64,000 nt of DNA from Pseudomonas sp. 7SR1 (GTDB lineage Bacteria; Pseudomonadota; Gammaproteobacteria; Pseudomonadales; Pseudomonadaceae), in the NCBI RefSeq assembly GCF_900156465.1, contig NZ_LT707064.1, positions 3,356,001 to 3,420,000 of the forward strand, given 5' to 3'. A program made the position numbers and the translations under genes. Below are positions 16,466 through 24,737 of the stretch, piece by piece (the first letter of the stretch is position 1; each line of letters opens with the position of its first letter). The notes under the pieces were generated by a model. That model was not told the origin of the DNA and searched no databases. It saw nothing but the letters and a program-made list of their open reading frames with translations.

Positions 16466-17437
16466 CTACAACCACCCCGATCGCTTGAAGCTCGCCCAGA
16501 GCCCGGTGCACCCCACCGCGATCACTCCCAGCACCATGAAGTAGCCGTAATGCCAGGTCAGCTCTGGCATGTTCTCGAAGTTCATCCCGTAGATACCGGC
16601 CACCGCCGTGGGAAATGCGAGGATCGCGGCCCACGCTGCGAATTTGCGCTGCACCACGCTCTGGCGCGACGCTTCGAGCAATACCCCGACCTCGATGGTC
16701 TGGCTGGCGATATCCGCCAGGGTGGTCAGGTCTTCCATCTGCCGCGTGACATGGATCTGCACATCGCGGAAGTAAGGACGCATGTTCTTGTCGATGAAAG
16801 GAAAGCTCAGTCTCTGCAGTTCTTCACTGATTTCCACCATCGGCGCCGCGTAGCGACGCAGCCGTAAGACGTCCCGTCGCAAGCCATGGAGTTTCTGGAT
16901 GTCCCGTTCGTTCAGGGCGCTGCACAGGACATGTTGTTCCAGCTCATCGATCTCGGCATGAATGGCTTCGCCCACTGGCTGGTAGTTCTCGATCACGAAG
17001 TCGAGGATGGCATAAAGAACGAAGTCTTCCCCATGCTCCAGCAGCAGGGGACGGGCCTCGCAGCGTTGTCGCACGTAGGCGTAGGACGCCGAGTGGCCGT
17101 TACGGGCGGTGATGATGTATCCATTGCCAGCGAAGATATGGGTCTCGATGAACTGCAGCTTGCCGTCCTTGCGTACCGGTGAATACGTCACAATGAACAG
17201 CGCATCGCCGAAGGTCTCCAGCTTCGGGCGGCTGTGCTTCTCCATGGCGTCTTCGATCGCCAGTTCATGCAGGTTGAACTGGCGCTGCAGGTTGGTCAGT
17301 TCCTCGTTATTGGGCTCCTCGAGGCCGATCCATACGAAATGATCGGGTTTGGCGGCCCAGGTGCTGCCTTCATCGAGGGTGATATTGGTGACTTTCTTAC
17401 CGGCGCTGTAGACCGCAGCGGCAACGACTCTACCCAT
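16466..17437 (-). CDS. corA: CorA-type magnesium/cobalt transport protein
   Basis: A 323-residue protein of normal CorA length. A large cytoplasmic N-terminal domain (about 1-255) includes the long stalk helix. Two C-terminal membrane helices are separated by the selectivity loop YGMNFENMPE (the GMN signature at the end of TM1, about residue 285). CorA is a homopentameric Mg2+ channel gated by intracellular Mg2+. It is monocistronic. No M-box or other leader structure was recognised upstream. Confidence 0.94.
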   Translation of the reverse strand: MGRVVAAAVYSAGKKVTNITLDEGSTWAAKPDHFVWIGLEEPNNEELTNLQRQFNLHELAIEDAMEKHSRPKLETFGDALFIVTYSPVRKDGKLQFIETHIFAGNGYIITARNGHSASYAYVRQRCEARPLLLEHGEDFVLYAILDFVIENYQPVGEAIHAEIDELEQHVLCSALNERDIQKLHGLRRDVLRLRRYAAPMVEISEELQRLSFPFIDKNMRPYFRDVQIHVTRQMEDLTTLADIASQTIEVGVLLEASRQSVVQRKFAAWAAILAFPTAVAGIYGMNFENMPELTWHYGYFMVLGVIAVGCTGLWASFKRSGWL

Positions 17438-17548
17438 GGTGGTGGTTCACTTTTCTTGGAAATGGCAGTGACAGGCTATGCGATGCGCAGCTTAGCGCGC
17501 CCTGATGCTTGAGAGTCAGCAAAATCCGCCAAGTTCGCCGGCAAAAGA

Positions 17549-17573
17549 AAACCCGCCGTGGGGCGGGTTTCGT
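17549..17573 (-). terminator. Rho-independent terminator of the acyltransferase gene
   Basis: A 9-bp stem AAACCCGCC / GGCGGGTTT with a GTGG loop. On the minus strand it ends in a T-rich run, directly after the stop of the gene at 17574-18296. Confidence 0.8.
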
Positions 17574-18296
17574 TCAGGATTTGCGGATCTGTCGATCCAT
17601 CGACTCGATGCATTCATGCATCTGCTCACGGCATTGGTTCATGAGCCGGGGCATGTCTTCCATGCTCAGCCCGGCTGTAGGAATTGCTGGCAATGAGCGT
17701 ATGAGAATGTCACCGCTGCGCCAGCGATTGAGGCGCATGTGGTTGACGTAGTTGCTGACGCACACCGGGACAATCGGTACCCCGGCGGCGATCGCCATCT
17801 GGAAGGCGCCTTTCTTGAATGGCAGCAACTCATGGCCAAGATTGCGCGTACCCTCCGGGAATACCCAGATGGACGTATCTTCATGCTGCAACGTGTGGGT
17901 GGTGGTCAGCATCGCCCGGCGTGCCTTGATCGCGTTGCCCCGGTCGATCAGCACGTTACCCGCCAGCCAGAACAGTTGCCCGAACAACGGCACCCATTTC
18001 AGACTCTTCTTGCCGATGCACACGGTGCGCCGCGGCACCACGCTGCCGAAGACGAACAGGTCATAGTTGGACTGATGATTGGCAATGATCACGCAGCTCC
18101 GAGGCTTGTTCGCCAGCGTATCCACCCCGGCCTTGAGCCGCAGGCCCAGGATCCACATCGCGGGCCAGGCATACAGCCGGGCGCATAAACGGCTGTTGTC
18201 CGGATTGAACGGTCGGCAGACGCCAAGGATCAGGCCGAGCACACCCGCGAGGATAAAGTGCAGGCCCAGCAACAACATACGCAGTACGAACAACAT
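17574..18296 (-). CDS. 1-acyl-sn-glycerol-3-phosphate acyltransferase (PlsC type)
   Basis: A 240-residue protein with an N-terminal membrane helix (MLFVLRMLLLGLHFILAGVLGLILG). The acyltransferase motifs are block I NHQSNYD (HX4D, about residues 73-79), block III FPEGTRN and block IV VPIVPVCVSNY. It transfers an acyl group to the sn-2 position of lysophosphatidate at the inner membrane, making phosphatidic acid. Pseudomonas carries several paralogues, so the symbol plsC is not assigned with certainty. It is monocistronic. Confidence 0.92.
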   Translation of the reverse strand: MLFVLRMLLLGLHFILAGVLGLILGVCRPFNPDNSRLCARLYAWPAMWILGLRLKAGVDTLANKPRSCVIIANHQSNYDLFVFGSVVPRRTVCIGKKSLKWVPLFGQLFWLAGNVLIDRGNAIKARRAMLTTTHTLQHEDTSIWVFPEGTRNLGHELLPFKKGAFQMAIAAGVPIVPVCVSNYVNHMRLNRWRSGDILIRSLPAIPTAGLSMEDMPRLMNQCREQMHECIESMDRQIRKS

Positions 18297-18456
18297 CTAC
18301 AGGCCCATCGGGACAAAGGTGGCGCAGTGTACGGATGTGCACTGTTTTCGGCAATTACTGCCCTGCAGGAAGGAGATGGGCGATGTTCGACGGCGTGCCC
18401 ACGGATGGACGCGTCAGAAGCAGGCTAGAGCGGCCGGGGATTTTTAAACGCAACAT

Positions 18457-18484
18457 GAAAAAGCCCGACACGTGGGCCGGGCTT
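18457..18484 (-). terminator. Rho-independent terminator of the crotonase gene at 18504-19193
   Basis: AAGCCCG / CGGGCTT stem. On the minus strand it is followed by TTTTT, about 20 bp after the crotonase stop. Confidence 0.78.
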
Positions 18485-18503
18485 CGATTCGCGGGTGTAG
18501 ATG

Positions 18504-19193
18504 TCAAACCTGGAAATCCTGGTCCAGCAGAATGGCACCGTCCAACGTGTCCAGCAGAGCCTTGCGTACTTTCAACTTGGTCTGCTTGTGGGCGTTCATG
18601 TTGATTTTCTTCAACTGACGTGCCGCTTCCAGCGCAGCCCCTTGCAGCTCTTCGGCCGATACCACCTTGTCGAGGAAGCCGGCATCCACCGCTGTCTGTG
18701 GATTGAACATCTCGCCGTTGATCACCGAGCGATGGAAGGCAGACTTGCGCAGGCGATCACGGGCCAGTTCGATTCCGGCGTGGTGCATGGTCATGCCGAT
18801 CTGCACCTCGTTCAGGCCGATGCTGAAAGGCCCGTCCACGCCGATGCGGTAGTCCACCGAAAGCAGCAGGAAAGCGCCCTTGGCCACTGCATGGCCCGGG
18901 CACGCGACGATGACGGGGAAGGGGTGTGACAACAGGCGACGGGCAAGGGTCGAGCCCGCCGTGACCAGGCTCACCGCTTCCTTGGGGCCGGCAGTCATCA
19001 CCTTCAAGTCGTAGCCGCCCGACAGAATGCCCGGTTGGCCGGTAATGATCACCACCGCCCGATCCGCCACTGCCCGATCCAGCGCAACGTTGAACGCGGT
19101 AATCACATCCGGCGAAATGGCGTTGACCTTGCCGTTGTTCAAGGTCAGGGTCGCGATACCGTCTTCGAGATGGTAGGCAATCAGATCGCTCAT
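18504..19193 (-). CDS. Crotonase/enoyl-CoA hydratase family protein
   Basis: A 229-residue protein. ATG 19193 has AAGGAA upstream; the longer frame to 19238 has none. Crotonase-fold features: the first oxyanion motif is GQPGILSGGYDLKVM and the second is HAVAKGAFLLLSVDYRIG. The expected Glu region is SIGLNEVQIGMTMHHAG, with the Glu of the first position kept in NEV. It is shorter than typical FadB-type hydratases. CoA-thioester chemistry is expected, but the reaction is undefined. A perfect palindrome lies 69 bp upstream. Confidence 0.87.
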   Translation of the reverse strand: MSDLIAYHLEDGIATLTLNNGKVNAISPDVITAFNVALDRAVADRAVVIITGQPGILSGGYDLKVMTAGPKEAVSLVTAGSTLARRLLSHPFPVIVACPGHAVAKGAFLLLSVDYRIGVDGPFSIGLNEVQIGMTMHHAGIELARDRLRKSAFHRSVINGEMFNPQTAVDAGFLDKVVSAEELQGAALEAARQLKKINMNAHKQTKLKVRKALLDTLDGAILLDQDFQV

Positions 19194-19261
19194 GACGCTA
19201 TTCCTTGTAAGAGAAGTGATGCAGACGTTACCCACCACCGCAGGTCAGGTAAAGCGCCGTG

Positions 19262-19279
19262 ACTGACTCACCGGTCAGT
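19262..19279. promoter_or_regulatory. Palindrome ACTGAC-TCACCG-GTCAGT upstream of the crotonase gene
   Basis: Perfect 6-bp arms with a 6-bp centre, 69 bp before the start of the minus-strand crotonase. The form is that of a TetR-family operator. No regulator gene is adjacent, so any regulator would act from elsewhere. Confidence 0.4.
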
Positions 19280-19433
19280 GCCGGACCTCCTAAACAGCCT
19301 GCTCCACCCAATCGGCCGCGCTGGGGGCCATCACATCGCGTACAGACCGACCCAAAGATTGTCCGGTTTGCCATGTCCGCTGGATTTCAAATCGTCGTCC
19401 ATCTTAAGCGCATGAAAATTCTCAAAAAAACCT

Positions 19434-19462
19434 TTGCCATCAGGAAAGCTTTCGACTACATT
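19434..19462 (+). promoter_or_regulatory. Sigma-70 promoter of the tRNA-Ser gene
   Basis: TTGCCA (19434-19439), a 17-bp spacer and TACATT (19457-19462), followed by a GC-rich discriminator (AGCGCGCC). This is the arrangement of growth-rate-controlled stable-RNA promoters. The tRNA begins about 30 bp beyond the expected start site. Confidence 0.72.
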
Positions 19463-19499
19463 AGCGCGCCTCGACAGACTGAACAGTTTGCCGAGACAC

Positions 19500-19589
19500 G
19501 GTGAAGTGTCCGAGTGGCTTAAGGAGCACGCCTGGAAAGTGTGTATACAGGAAACTGTATCGAGAGTTCGAATCTCTCCTTCACCGCCA
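19500..19589 (+). tRNA. tRNA-Ser (anticodon GGA)
   Basis: A class-II tRNA of 90 nt including encoded CCA. The acceptor stem GGTGAAG / CTTCACC pairs perfectly with discriminator G. The anticodon stem CACGC/GTGTG encloses the loop CTGGAAA (anticodon GGA, reads UCC/UCU). A long variable arm and the T-loop GTTCGAATC are present. Serine tRNA genes are frequent integration sites, but no integrase or attachment repeat is seen downstream here. Confidence 0.96.
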
Positions 19590-19598
19590 AATTCGTTG

Positions 19599-19645
19599 AA
19601 CACAAACCCCCGATTTTCAAGAGAAAATCGGGGGTTTGTGTTTTC
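19599..19645 (+). terminator. Long rho-independent terminator after tRNA-Ser
   Basis: A perfect 19-bp stem (arms 19600-19618 and 19623-19641) with an AAGA loop, followed by TTTTC. It is unusually long for a tRNA terminator. Confidence 0.88.
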
Positions 19646-19915
19646 TGGTGCCTGCAAAAAAGTAGCGATAGGGGCCCCGATCGATGCCGACGGTCCGCAG
19701 TTGCGTCGAGTTGGCCGGCTGGGGTGGGTATGGAGGTCGGATGCTGGCGTGCCGATGATGGTTGAATGGCCCGTCGCCGTCATTGGATAGTCGTTTTTGA
19801 TTTGCTACTGTCCAGGCGTGGAATGGATTTGCTAACCAGACGGTACATTTTCGGTGGCAGCCCCTTCACGCTCGAACTACGCTCAAAACATCGTTTGTCG
19901 ATTGGAAATGGAAAA
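19646..19915. other. Intergenic region with no recognised feature
   Basis: A stretch between the tRNA terminator and a small exported protein. It has no ORF with ribosome site, no repeat and no convincing regulatory site apart from possible promoter sequence for the downstream gene. Confidence 0.4.
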
Positions 19916-20398
19916 ATGAAAAGGATGTCGCCTGCTGTCATTGCGCTGACAATGTTCGTCGCATGCTCGAATACCGTGCTGGCCGATGCCGCTTCGCTCA
20001 ATGACGCTCGTACCCTCGTTGCCCGGTCCGGAATGGGCAATAAACTCTCCTCCCTGGCGCTTTTGACGGCCAAGAGCAGTACGACCTACGCGGTTATCGC
20101 CGACAAGCTGGGAAACGCGAGTGCGAACAGCGCACTGTCCGATGAGATCAATGCACTGTTGCCGCAATACCAGCCCAAGTGGGATGAAAACCTGGCGGCT
20201 GCCTATGAACAGTCGTTTACCGGAGAAGAGTTGGCGTCCCTTGCCACCGAAGGCCGCGCCTCGAAGTACGCGCCGAAGGTCAGGGAGCGGCAAGACGGGA
20301 TTGGTCGCTACATGGCGGTGAATGCCGAGCCTATCCTGGCGGCCCTGGCCTCCGATGCACTCAAGGCGACCTTGTCCAAATACGTTTCTCCACAGTAG
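19916..20398 (+). CDS. Exported hypothetical protein, DUF2059-like
   Basis: A 160-residue protein beginning MKRMSPAVIALTMFVACSNTVLA, a Sec signal cleaved near residue 24. The mature part is alpha-helical. Its layout (AAYEQSFTGEELASLATEGRASKYAPKVRERQ) resembles the DUF2059 pattern of a helix followed by a short FTxEEL turn, but the match is by eye only. GGAAATGG precedes the start. It is probably periplasmic. Function unknown. Confidence 0.68.
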   Translation: MKRMSPAVIALTMFVACSNTVLADAASLNDARTLVARSGMGNKLSSLALLTAKSSTTYAVIADKLGNASANSALSDEINALLPQYQPKWDENLAAAYEQSFTGEELASLATEGRASKYAPKVRERQDGIGRYMAVNAEPILAALASDALKATLSKYVSPQ

Positions 20399-20560
20399 GA
20401 AGCAGGTTTCGTCTGAAGAGCGCCAGGTTCAATTGCGTTTCGCCAGTCAGTGCCCTTTCCCAGCATCAGGCAACTTCGCAGCAGTATCGGGCAAAAGTTT
20501 TTGAGTGCGTGCCGTTAAGGTTTTCCCGGAGAGAAAATTCATCAACCGGGAGAAACCGCC

Positions 20561-21058
20561 ATGACTCTATGGACAAGTTCGATCGTGCGTCTTCAGTTCT
20601 TTTTGCTGTGCCTGATACTGCCGGGAGCCGTTTGGGCTTCGCAAGCCTACGGCCAGGATGCCAACGCGCATCGGGTCCACCAGTCCTTCGTGAATTGGCA
20701 GCAGGGCAAAGGCAGTGTGTTCGATCTGCTGGCGCCCAATGCCAGATGGACAGTCGCCGGCTCCAGTCCCGTCTCCGGAGTGTACGAGAGCAAGGCAGAT
20801 TTGATGGACCGGGCCGTACGCCCCATTACAGCCCGGCTGGCAACGCCTATTTTCCCTACGGTCCAGAGCATTGTTGCCGAAAATGACATCGTGGTCGTTC
20901 TCTGGAGCGGCAAGGCAACGGCGCTGGACCAGCAGCCCTATAACAATACTTACCTGTGGCACATGAAGTTCAAGGACGGGAAAGTGATCGAGGTAACCGC
21001 CTTACTCGACACTTATGTGCTGAACGACCTCCTGCACCGCGTGAAGCCAGCCGGTTGA
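20561..21058 (+). CDS. Exported NTF2-like/SnoaL-like protein
   Basis: A 165-residue protein with a signal peptide (SSIVRLQFFLLCLILPGAVWA). It then has an NTF2-like cone fold pattern: an N-terminal helix (HRVHQSFVNWQQG), a strand with RWTVAGSSPVSGVY, a helix DLMDRAVRPI and C-terminal strands (VVVLWSGKATA, YLWHMKFKDGKVIEVTALLD). Periplasmic members of this superfamily bind or convert small molecules, and the specific role is unknown. The conserved final Asp of the pocket is kept. It is a single gene. Confidence 0.82.
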   Translation: MTLWTSSIVRLQFFLLCLILPGAVWASQAYGQDANAHRVHQSFVNWQQGKGSVFDLLAPNARWTVAGSSPVSGVYESKADLMDRAVRPITARLATPIFPTVQSIVAENDIVVVLWSGKATALDQQPYNNTYLWHMKFKDGKVIEVTALLDTYVLNDLLHRVKPAG

Positions 21059-21143
21059 GTCGGCCTTGACGCATTGGCGCTCCAGAACAAAAGCAGCTAT
21101 GCATGGTCTTTGAGAACCGAAACTCAACGCCTGAGGTTGCATA

Positions 21144-21371
21144 ATGAGTCTGATCGATTGTCCTGAATGCGCTTCCCGAATTTCCGACAAGGCTTACGCT
21201 TGCCCGCATTGCGGCAACCCGTTCAGGGAGCCAAGTTTCCGATTGACGGAAAAAAACGTCGGCCAGATCGCCGGAGTGACCGGCGTCTGGCTTACCGCGC
21301 CCTGGATCGCCCGCATGGTATTCGGTGTGACGGCCGTGATCGCGGTTGCTGCCGTGCTGATCCTGCGTTGA
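21144..21371 (+). CDS. Small zinc-ribbon membrane protein
   Basis: A 75-residue protein. An N-terminal zinc ribbon has CPEC at residues 6-9 and CPHC at 20-23, the double CxxC of zinc_ribbon_2 domains. One transmembrane helix lies at about 53-73 (MVFGVTAVIAVAAVLIL). Such proteins are usually inner-membrane with the ribbon in the cytoplasm. Function unknown. The cupin remnant lies just downstream on the opposite strand. Confidence 0.82.
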   Translation: MSLIDCPECASRISDKAYACPHCGNPFREPSFRLTEKNVGQIAGVTGVWLTAPWIARMVFGVTAVIAVAAVLILR

Positions 21372-21396
21372 GGCAAGCGGGGGGACGCGACGCTGG

Positions 21397-21650
21397 GGCT
21401 GGTGACTACCGCGAGGTTGCGGCTGAACTCGAATACTCCACAACGCCGGTGTGTCTTGCCGTGAACGAGATGGTATCGCCTGTCTTCATCTCCAATCGCT
21501 CGCCGGTGTCGAGGGAAATGGCGATATGGCCTTCGATCAGCACGAAGGCTTCGTCGTTATCGAAGCACCAGCGAATTCAGACGGATGTGAAGTCAAAACA
21601 CCCTGGAGGAAGGCAGGCCTGATGGCGGCTGCCTTGTTTGCACCACGCTC
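21397..21650 (-). pseudogene. Decayed cupin-domain gene (truncated and frameshifted)
   Basis: On the minus strand one frame reads GANKAAAIRPAFLQGVLTSH...SEF down to 21573. Shifting by one base then continues RWCFDNDEAFVLIEGHIAIS and onward (GERLEMKTGDTISFTARHTGVVE) to a stop at 21406-21408, a typical single-domain cupin core. One base is missing at GAATTC|GCTGG. Near the end, a second shift restores VVTSP, a common cupin C-terminus. No start codon lies between it and the TetR stop at 21651-21653. Hence it is a 5'-truncated gene with two frameshifts. Confidence 0.6.
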
Positions 21651-22229
21651 TCAGCCGGACGGGCTGCTGGCAGGTTCCAGCTGACGCATGCCGCGTTCGA
21701 TCACGGCATCGATGTAACTTGAGTCGTCGTAGATGCGCGCCAACAGAATCGCACCTTCGAAATCGGCCACCAATTGTCGCGCCAGGCCATGCGCCTCAGC
21801 CTGGCCGTGGGCGGCGCGATAAAGCTCGGCGAAGGCCTGGGCCCAGTCATCCAGAAAGCGCCGGATCGGCGCCATGAGTTCCACCTTTCCATAAGTGGCA
21901 TCGACTGCCACGACGCCCATCAGGCAACCGATCGAATCGTCCTGGAAAAGTCGCTTGGCCTTGCGTCCCATGCTGGCGAGGCGTTCGTGCACCGGCAGGT
22001 TTTCATCGAAGGCAATGGCGAACAACGATTGCTTCAATCGCTCGTGCGTCCAGTCCAGCACATCCCGCAGCAGCGCTTCCTTGTTGGGGTAATGGTGATA
22101 GAAGGAGGCCTTGGTCAGGCCGCAGGCCGATGACAGTTCATCCATGGTCGTGCCGTGGTAGCCGAGACGCTTGAAGGTATTGGCACAGCGTTGCAGAAGC
22201 ACATCGCGTGGGATTTTCGGTGGACGCAC
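21651..22229 (-). CDS. TetR/AcrR-family transcriptional regulator
   Basis: A 192-residue protein. GTG 22229 was chosen because AGGAG precedes it by 7 bp; the upstream TTG lacks a site. The HTH is at about residues 8-55 (RDVLLQRCANTFKRLGYHGTTMDELSSACGLTKASFYHHYPNKEALL). The C-terminal domain resembles the AcuR/TetR_C group (GCLMGVVAVDATYGKVELM). It is divergent from a crotonase gene, with two copies of an ACCGAACGTTCGGT-like palindrome in the gap, so it probably represses itself and the crotonase, perhaps with an acyl-CoA ligand. Confidence 0.9.
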   Translation of the reverse strand: MRPPKIPRDVLLQRCANTFKRLGYHGTTMDELSSACGLTKASFYHHYPNKEALLRDVLDWTHERLKQSLFAIAFDENLPVHERLASMGRKAKRLFQDDSIGCLMGVVAVDATYGKVELMAPIRRFLDDWAQAFAELYRAAHGQAEAHGLARQLVADFEGAILLARIYDDSSYIDAVIERGMRQLEPASSPSG

Positions 22230-22299
22230 GGGTAACTCCTGCGAACGATCATGCAAATTGATTCTACGGCATAAGCCTGACCGTCACAATTTGACGGTT

Positions 22300-22339
22300 A
22301 CCGAATGTTTGTTTAGTTTTCTTGAACCGAACGTTCGGT
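22300..22339. promoter_or_regulatory. Paired operator in the TetR/crotonase gap
   Basis: A perfect 14-bp palindrome ACCGAACGTTCGGT (22326-22339) and an imperfect copy ACCGAATGTTTGTT (22300-22313, 11 of 14 matches) lie 26 bp apart between the divergent genes. Confidence 0.65.
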
Positions 22340-22396
22340 AAGTAATGGGTTGGTACGGACCCTTACGTTCCTCCATGAAGCCAGGAGACTTTTTCC

Positions 22397-23194
22397 ATGA
22401 GCGAAGCAAACAGTGGACCGGGTCGAGTGACCCGGGAGCAGCGCGGTCATCTGATCCTGATCGGCCTCGATCGGGCCGGTAAGCGCAATGCATTCGATAG
22501 TGCCATGCTGAACGACCTTGCCCTGGCCCTGGGCGAGTACGAGCGCAATGACGAGCTGCGTTGCGCCGTCGTATTCGCCCATGGCGAGCACTTCACCGCG
22601 GGTCTCGATCTGATGGAGTTGACCCCCAAACTGGCTTCGGGAGGCTTCAGGTACCCGGATGAAGGCATCGACCCGTGGGGTGTGTCGAAACCGCGCCGCA
22701 GCAAACCGGTGGTGGTGGCCATCCAAGGCACTTGCTGGACCGCCGGTATCGAACTGATGCTCAACGCCGACATCGCGATTGCCGCCAGCAATGCCCGCTT
22801 CGCGCACTTGGAAGTGCTGCGTGGCATCTCGCCGTCCGGCGGGTCCACCGTGCGTTTCACCCAGGCTGCCGGCTGGACTGACGCCATGCGCTACATGCTG
22901 ACCGGCGAGCCATTCAATGCCGCCGATGCGCTGCGCATGCGCCTGTTGACCGAGGTCGTTGAGCCCGGGCAGGAGCTGGCGCGTGCCATCGAGTACGCCG
23001 AACGCATCGCCAAGGCTGCGCCCCTGGCGATCAAGGCCACCCTGCAATCAGCCTTCCAGGCTCGCGACGAAGGCGCCGATGCGGCCCTCGGCAAGCTCAA
23101 CGATCTGCTGTTCACCCTGATCAAGAGCGAAGACGTGCGCGAAGGCGTCATGGCGATGATGCAAAAGCGCGAACCGGTGTTCAGAGGTCGTTGA
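22397..23194 (+). CDS. Crotonase/enoyl-CoA hydratase family protein
   Basis: A 265-residue protein of full crotonase length. Motifs: FAHGEHFTAGLDLMEL (first oxyanion peptide), AIQGTCWTAGIELMLNADIAIAA (second), FAHLEVLRGISPSGGSTVRF (active-site region) and EPFNAADALRMRLLTEVV. The usual P-G-G-G before the catalytic Glu is replaced by PSGGS, so hydratase activity is not certain. An AGGAG site precedes the ATG. It is divergent from the TetR gene. An alpha/beta hydrolase follows within about 100 bp, suggesting an operon. Confidence 0.89.
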   Translation: MSEANSGPGRVTREQRGHLILIGLDRAGKRNAFDSAMLNDLALALGEYERNDELRCAVVFAHGEHFTAGLDLMELTPKLASGGFRYPDEGIDPWGVSKPRRSKPVVVAIQGTCWTAGIELMLNADIAIAASNARFAHLEVLRGISPSGGSTVRFTQAAGWTDAMRYMLTGEPFNAADALRMRLLTEVVEPGQELARAIEYAERIAKAAPLAIKATLQSAFQARDEGADAALGKLNDLLFTLIKSEDVREGVMAMMQKREPVFRGR

Positions 23195-23300
23195 TTCCTC
23201 AGGGCAGGGGTAAGCGATGCAGCAGCACCAGACACCGATGGCAGCGCGCGGTATAGCGCGTCTGTCTGAAGCCCAGCGGCCTGTTAAGGCGGATTCTTTG

Positions 23301-24182
23301 ATGATCGAACAACTGACGCTGGTGGCGGACGATGGCTACCGCCTGGCCGCCAACCGATACTCGGCCCAAGGGCCATTGAAAGGCAATCTCATCATGGCGG
23401 GCGCGACGGGTGTGCAACAACGCTTCTACCGCCGCTTCGCCGAACATGCCAGCAGACAGGGCTTCAATGTCCTGACGATGGATTACCGGGGTGTCGGTGC
23501 GTCCGCCCCCGACTCCTTGAAAGGCTTCGAGATGTCCTACCTCGATTGGGGGCTGCGCGACCTGGCGGCGGCCGTCGAGTACATGGATGACGCAGAGACG
23601 GGGTTGTACTGGGTCGGTCACTCTTTCGGAGGGCATGCATTGGGATTGCTGCCCAACCACCGCAAGATCGCGGCGGCCTATTGTTTTGGCACAGGGGCCG
23701 GATGGGCCGGGTGGATGCCCAGGCTGGAGGCCATCAAGGTGCGTCTGTTGTGGCGATGCGTCCTGCCACTGATCGTGACGTACAAGGGCTACATGGCCTG
23801 GAGCCTGCTGGGAATGGGCGACGACCTGCCGCTGGGGGTCTACAAGGATTGGCGGCGCTGGTGTGTCTATCCCCATTACTTCTTCGATGACCCATCGATG
23901 GCGGCTGTCGCCGACCGCTACGCGCAGGTCCGTTCGCCTTGTGTGTTCGCCAACGCGGTGGATGATCCATGGGCGCCGCCTCGGTCGAGAGACGCCTTCA
24001 TCAAGGGCTATCGCAATGTGCCGTTACGGGTCCGGGACCTGCATCCTGAAACGAAAAAGCAACCCATCGGCCATATGGGCTATTTCCGTCCAGACGCCGC
24101 GCCCCTCTGGGATGAGGTTCTCGGCTGGTTCATTGACCAAAAAGCCTGGCAGACGAGCCAACGGCCAATGAGCGATGCCTGA
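23301..24182 (+). CDS. Predicted alpha/beta hydrolase (COG4757 type)
   Basis: A 293-residue protein from ATG 23301 (family proteins start at this level; AAGG is upstream). The ATG at 23217 has a better AGGGG site and would add 28 unrelated residues, so the start is uncertain. The nucleophile elbow is GHSFGG, with the preceding DYRGVGASAP, a candidate Asp in FANAVDDPWAPP, and a candidate His in PIGHMGYFRP. COG4757 proteins are uncharacterised esterase-like hydrolases. It probably shares a transcript with the upstream crotonase. Confidence 0.87.
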   Translation: MIEQLTLVADDGYRLAANRYSAQGPLKGNLIMAGATGVQQRFYRRFAEHASRQGFNVLTMDYRGVGASAPDSLKGFEMSYLDWGLRDLAAAVEYMDDAETGLYWVGHSFGGHALGLLPNHRKIAAAYCFGTGAGWAGWMPRLEAIKVRLLWRCVLPLIVTYKGYMAWSLLGMGDDLPLGVYKDWRRWCVYPHYFFDDPSMAAVADRYAQVRSPCVFANAVDDPWAPPRSRDAFIKGYRNVPLRVRDLHPETKKQPIGHMGYFRPDAAPLWDEVLGWFIDQKAWQTSQRPMSDA

Positions 24183-24197
24183 ACGTCAATCCGCAAT

Positions 24198-24230
24198 CTA
24201 TCCCATGGGGATCATCGTCCGATGGGATAG
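24198..24230. terminator. Hairpin between convergent genes
   Basis: CTATCCCAT (24198-24206) / ATGGGATAG (24222-24230), a perfect 9-bp stem at the meeting point of the + hydrolase and - small exported protein, overlapping the latter's stop. There is no T-run, so it is a weak terminator at best. Confidence 0.35.
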
Positions 24231-24586
24231 TGCTTGATACGGCACGGGTGGCTATTGCCATCGCCTTTGCAGATGCCGTCCAGATAGCGATAGTCGACCT
24301 GCATGGATTGCCCTTTTCGAGGCCATTGCCGGCGAGGAAGCGTGGCCTGGTAATCGGCGGTTTCCGGCGTGAAGGTCAATGTTGACCCTTGCTCCGGACA
24401 TTCCACCGAGGCTGACGCGGGGTTTGCCTTCAGGATCTTGGCTTGTAGTTGGGGGAATGGACGTTTCAATACGTCAGTAATCTCCAGGTCCATCTTGCAA
24501 ATCTGCCAGGTTCCTGCCTGTGCGTGGCCACAGCACACCAGCAGTGCAAGAACCGATAACCCGTAGCGTGTTGCGTGAGATTTCAT
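24212..24586 (-). CDS. Hypothetical exported protein
   Basis: A 124-residue protein starting MKSHATRYGLSVLALLVCCGHAQA with a Sec signal. The mature part has four Cys (C30, C63, C107 and C116 by approximate count), likely forming disulfides in the periplasm. It contains strands with TLTFTPETADYQATL and MQVDYRYLDGICKG. I do not recognise the family. It is monocistronic and divergent from the GNAT gene. Confidence 0.65.
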   Translation of the reverse strand: MKSHATRYGLSVLALLVCCGHAQAGTWQICKMDLEITDVLKRPFPQLQAKILKANPASASVECPEQGSTLTFTPETADYQATLPRRQWPRKGQSMQVDYRYLDGICKGDGNSHPCRIKHYPIGR

Positions 24587-24737
24587 GATGGCTTGCCTGG
24601 GTTTCAGGTGTGTCGATGATGAAGCGATCAGACCTAGGATGCCCTGCGCGTTGAAATGCATCAAATCGTCGATCAGCGTAGAGACAGCGAAATGTCGGGC
24701 TATTATCGAGCCGACAACAGGAAGAAGGACCTTCACC

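Noticed and set aside
19500-19589. tRNA-Ser as integration site of a mobile element
   Set aside because: No integrase, no 3' tRNA repeat and no atypical composition downstream; neighbours are ordinary chromosomal genes.
23217-23300. N-terminal extension of the alpha/beta hydrolase
   Set aside because: Upstream ATG has a good ribosome site, but the extra 28 residues are not family-like; left as an alternative start.
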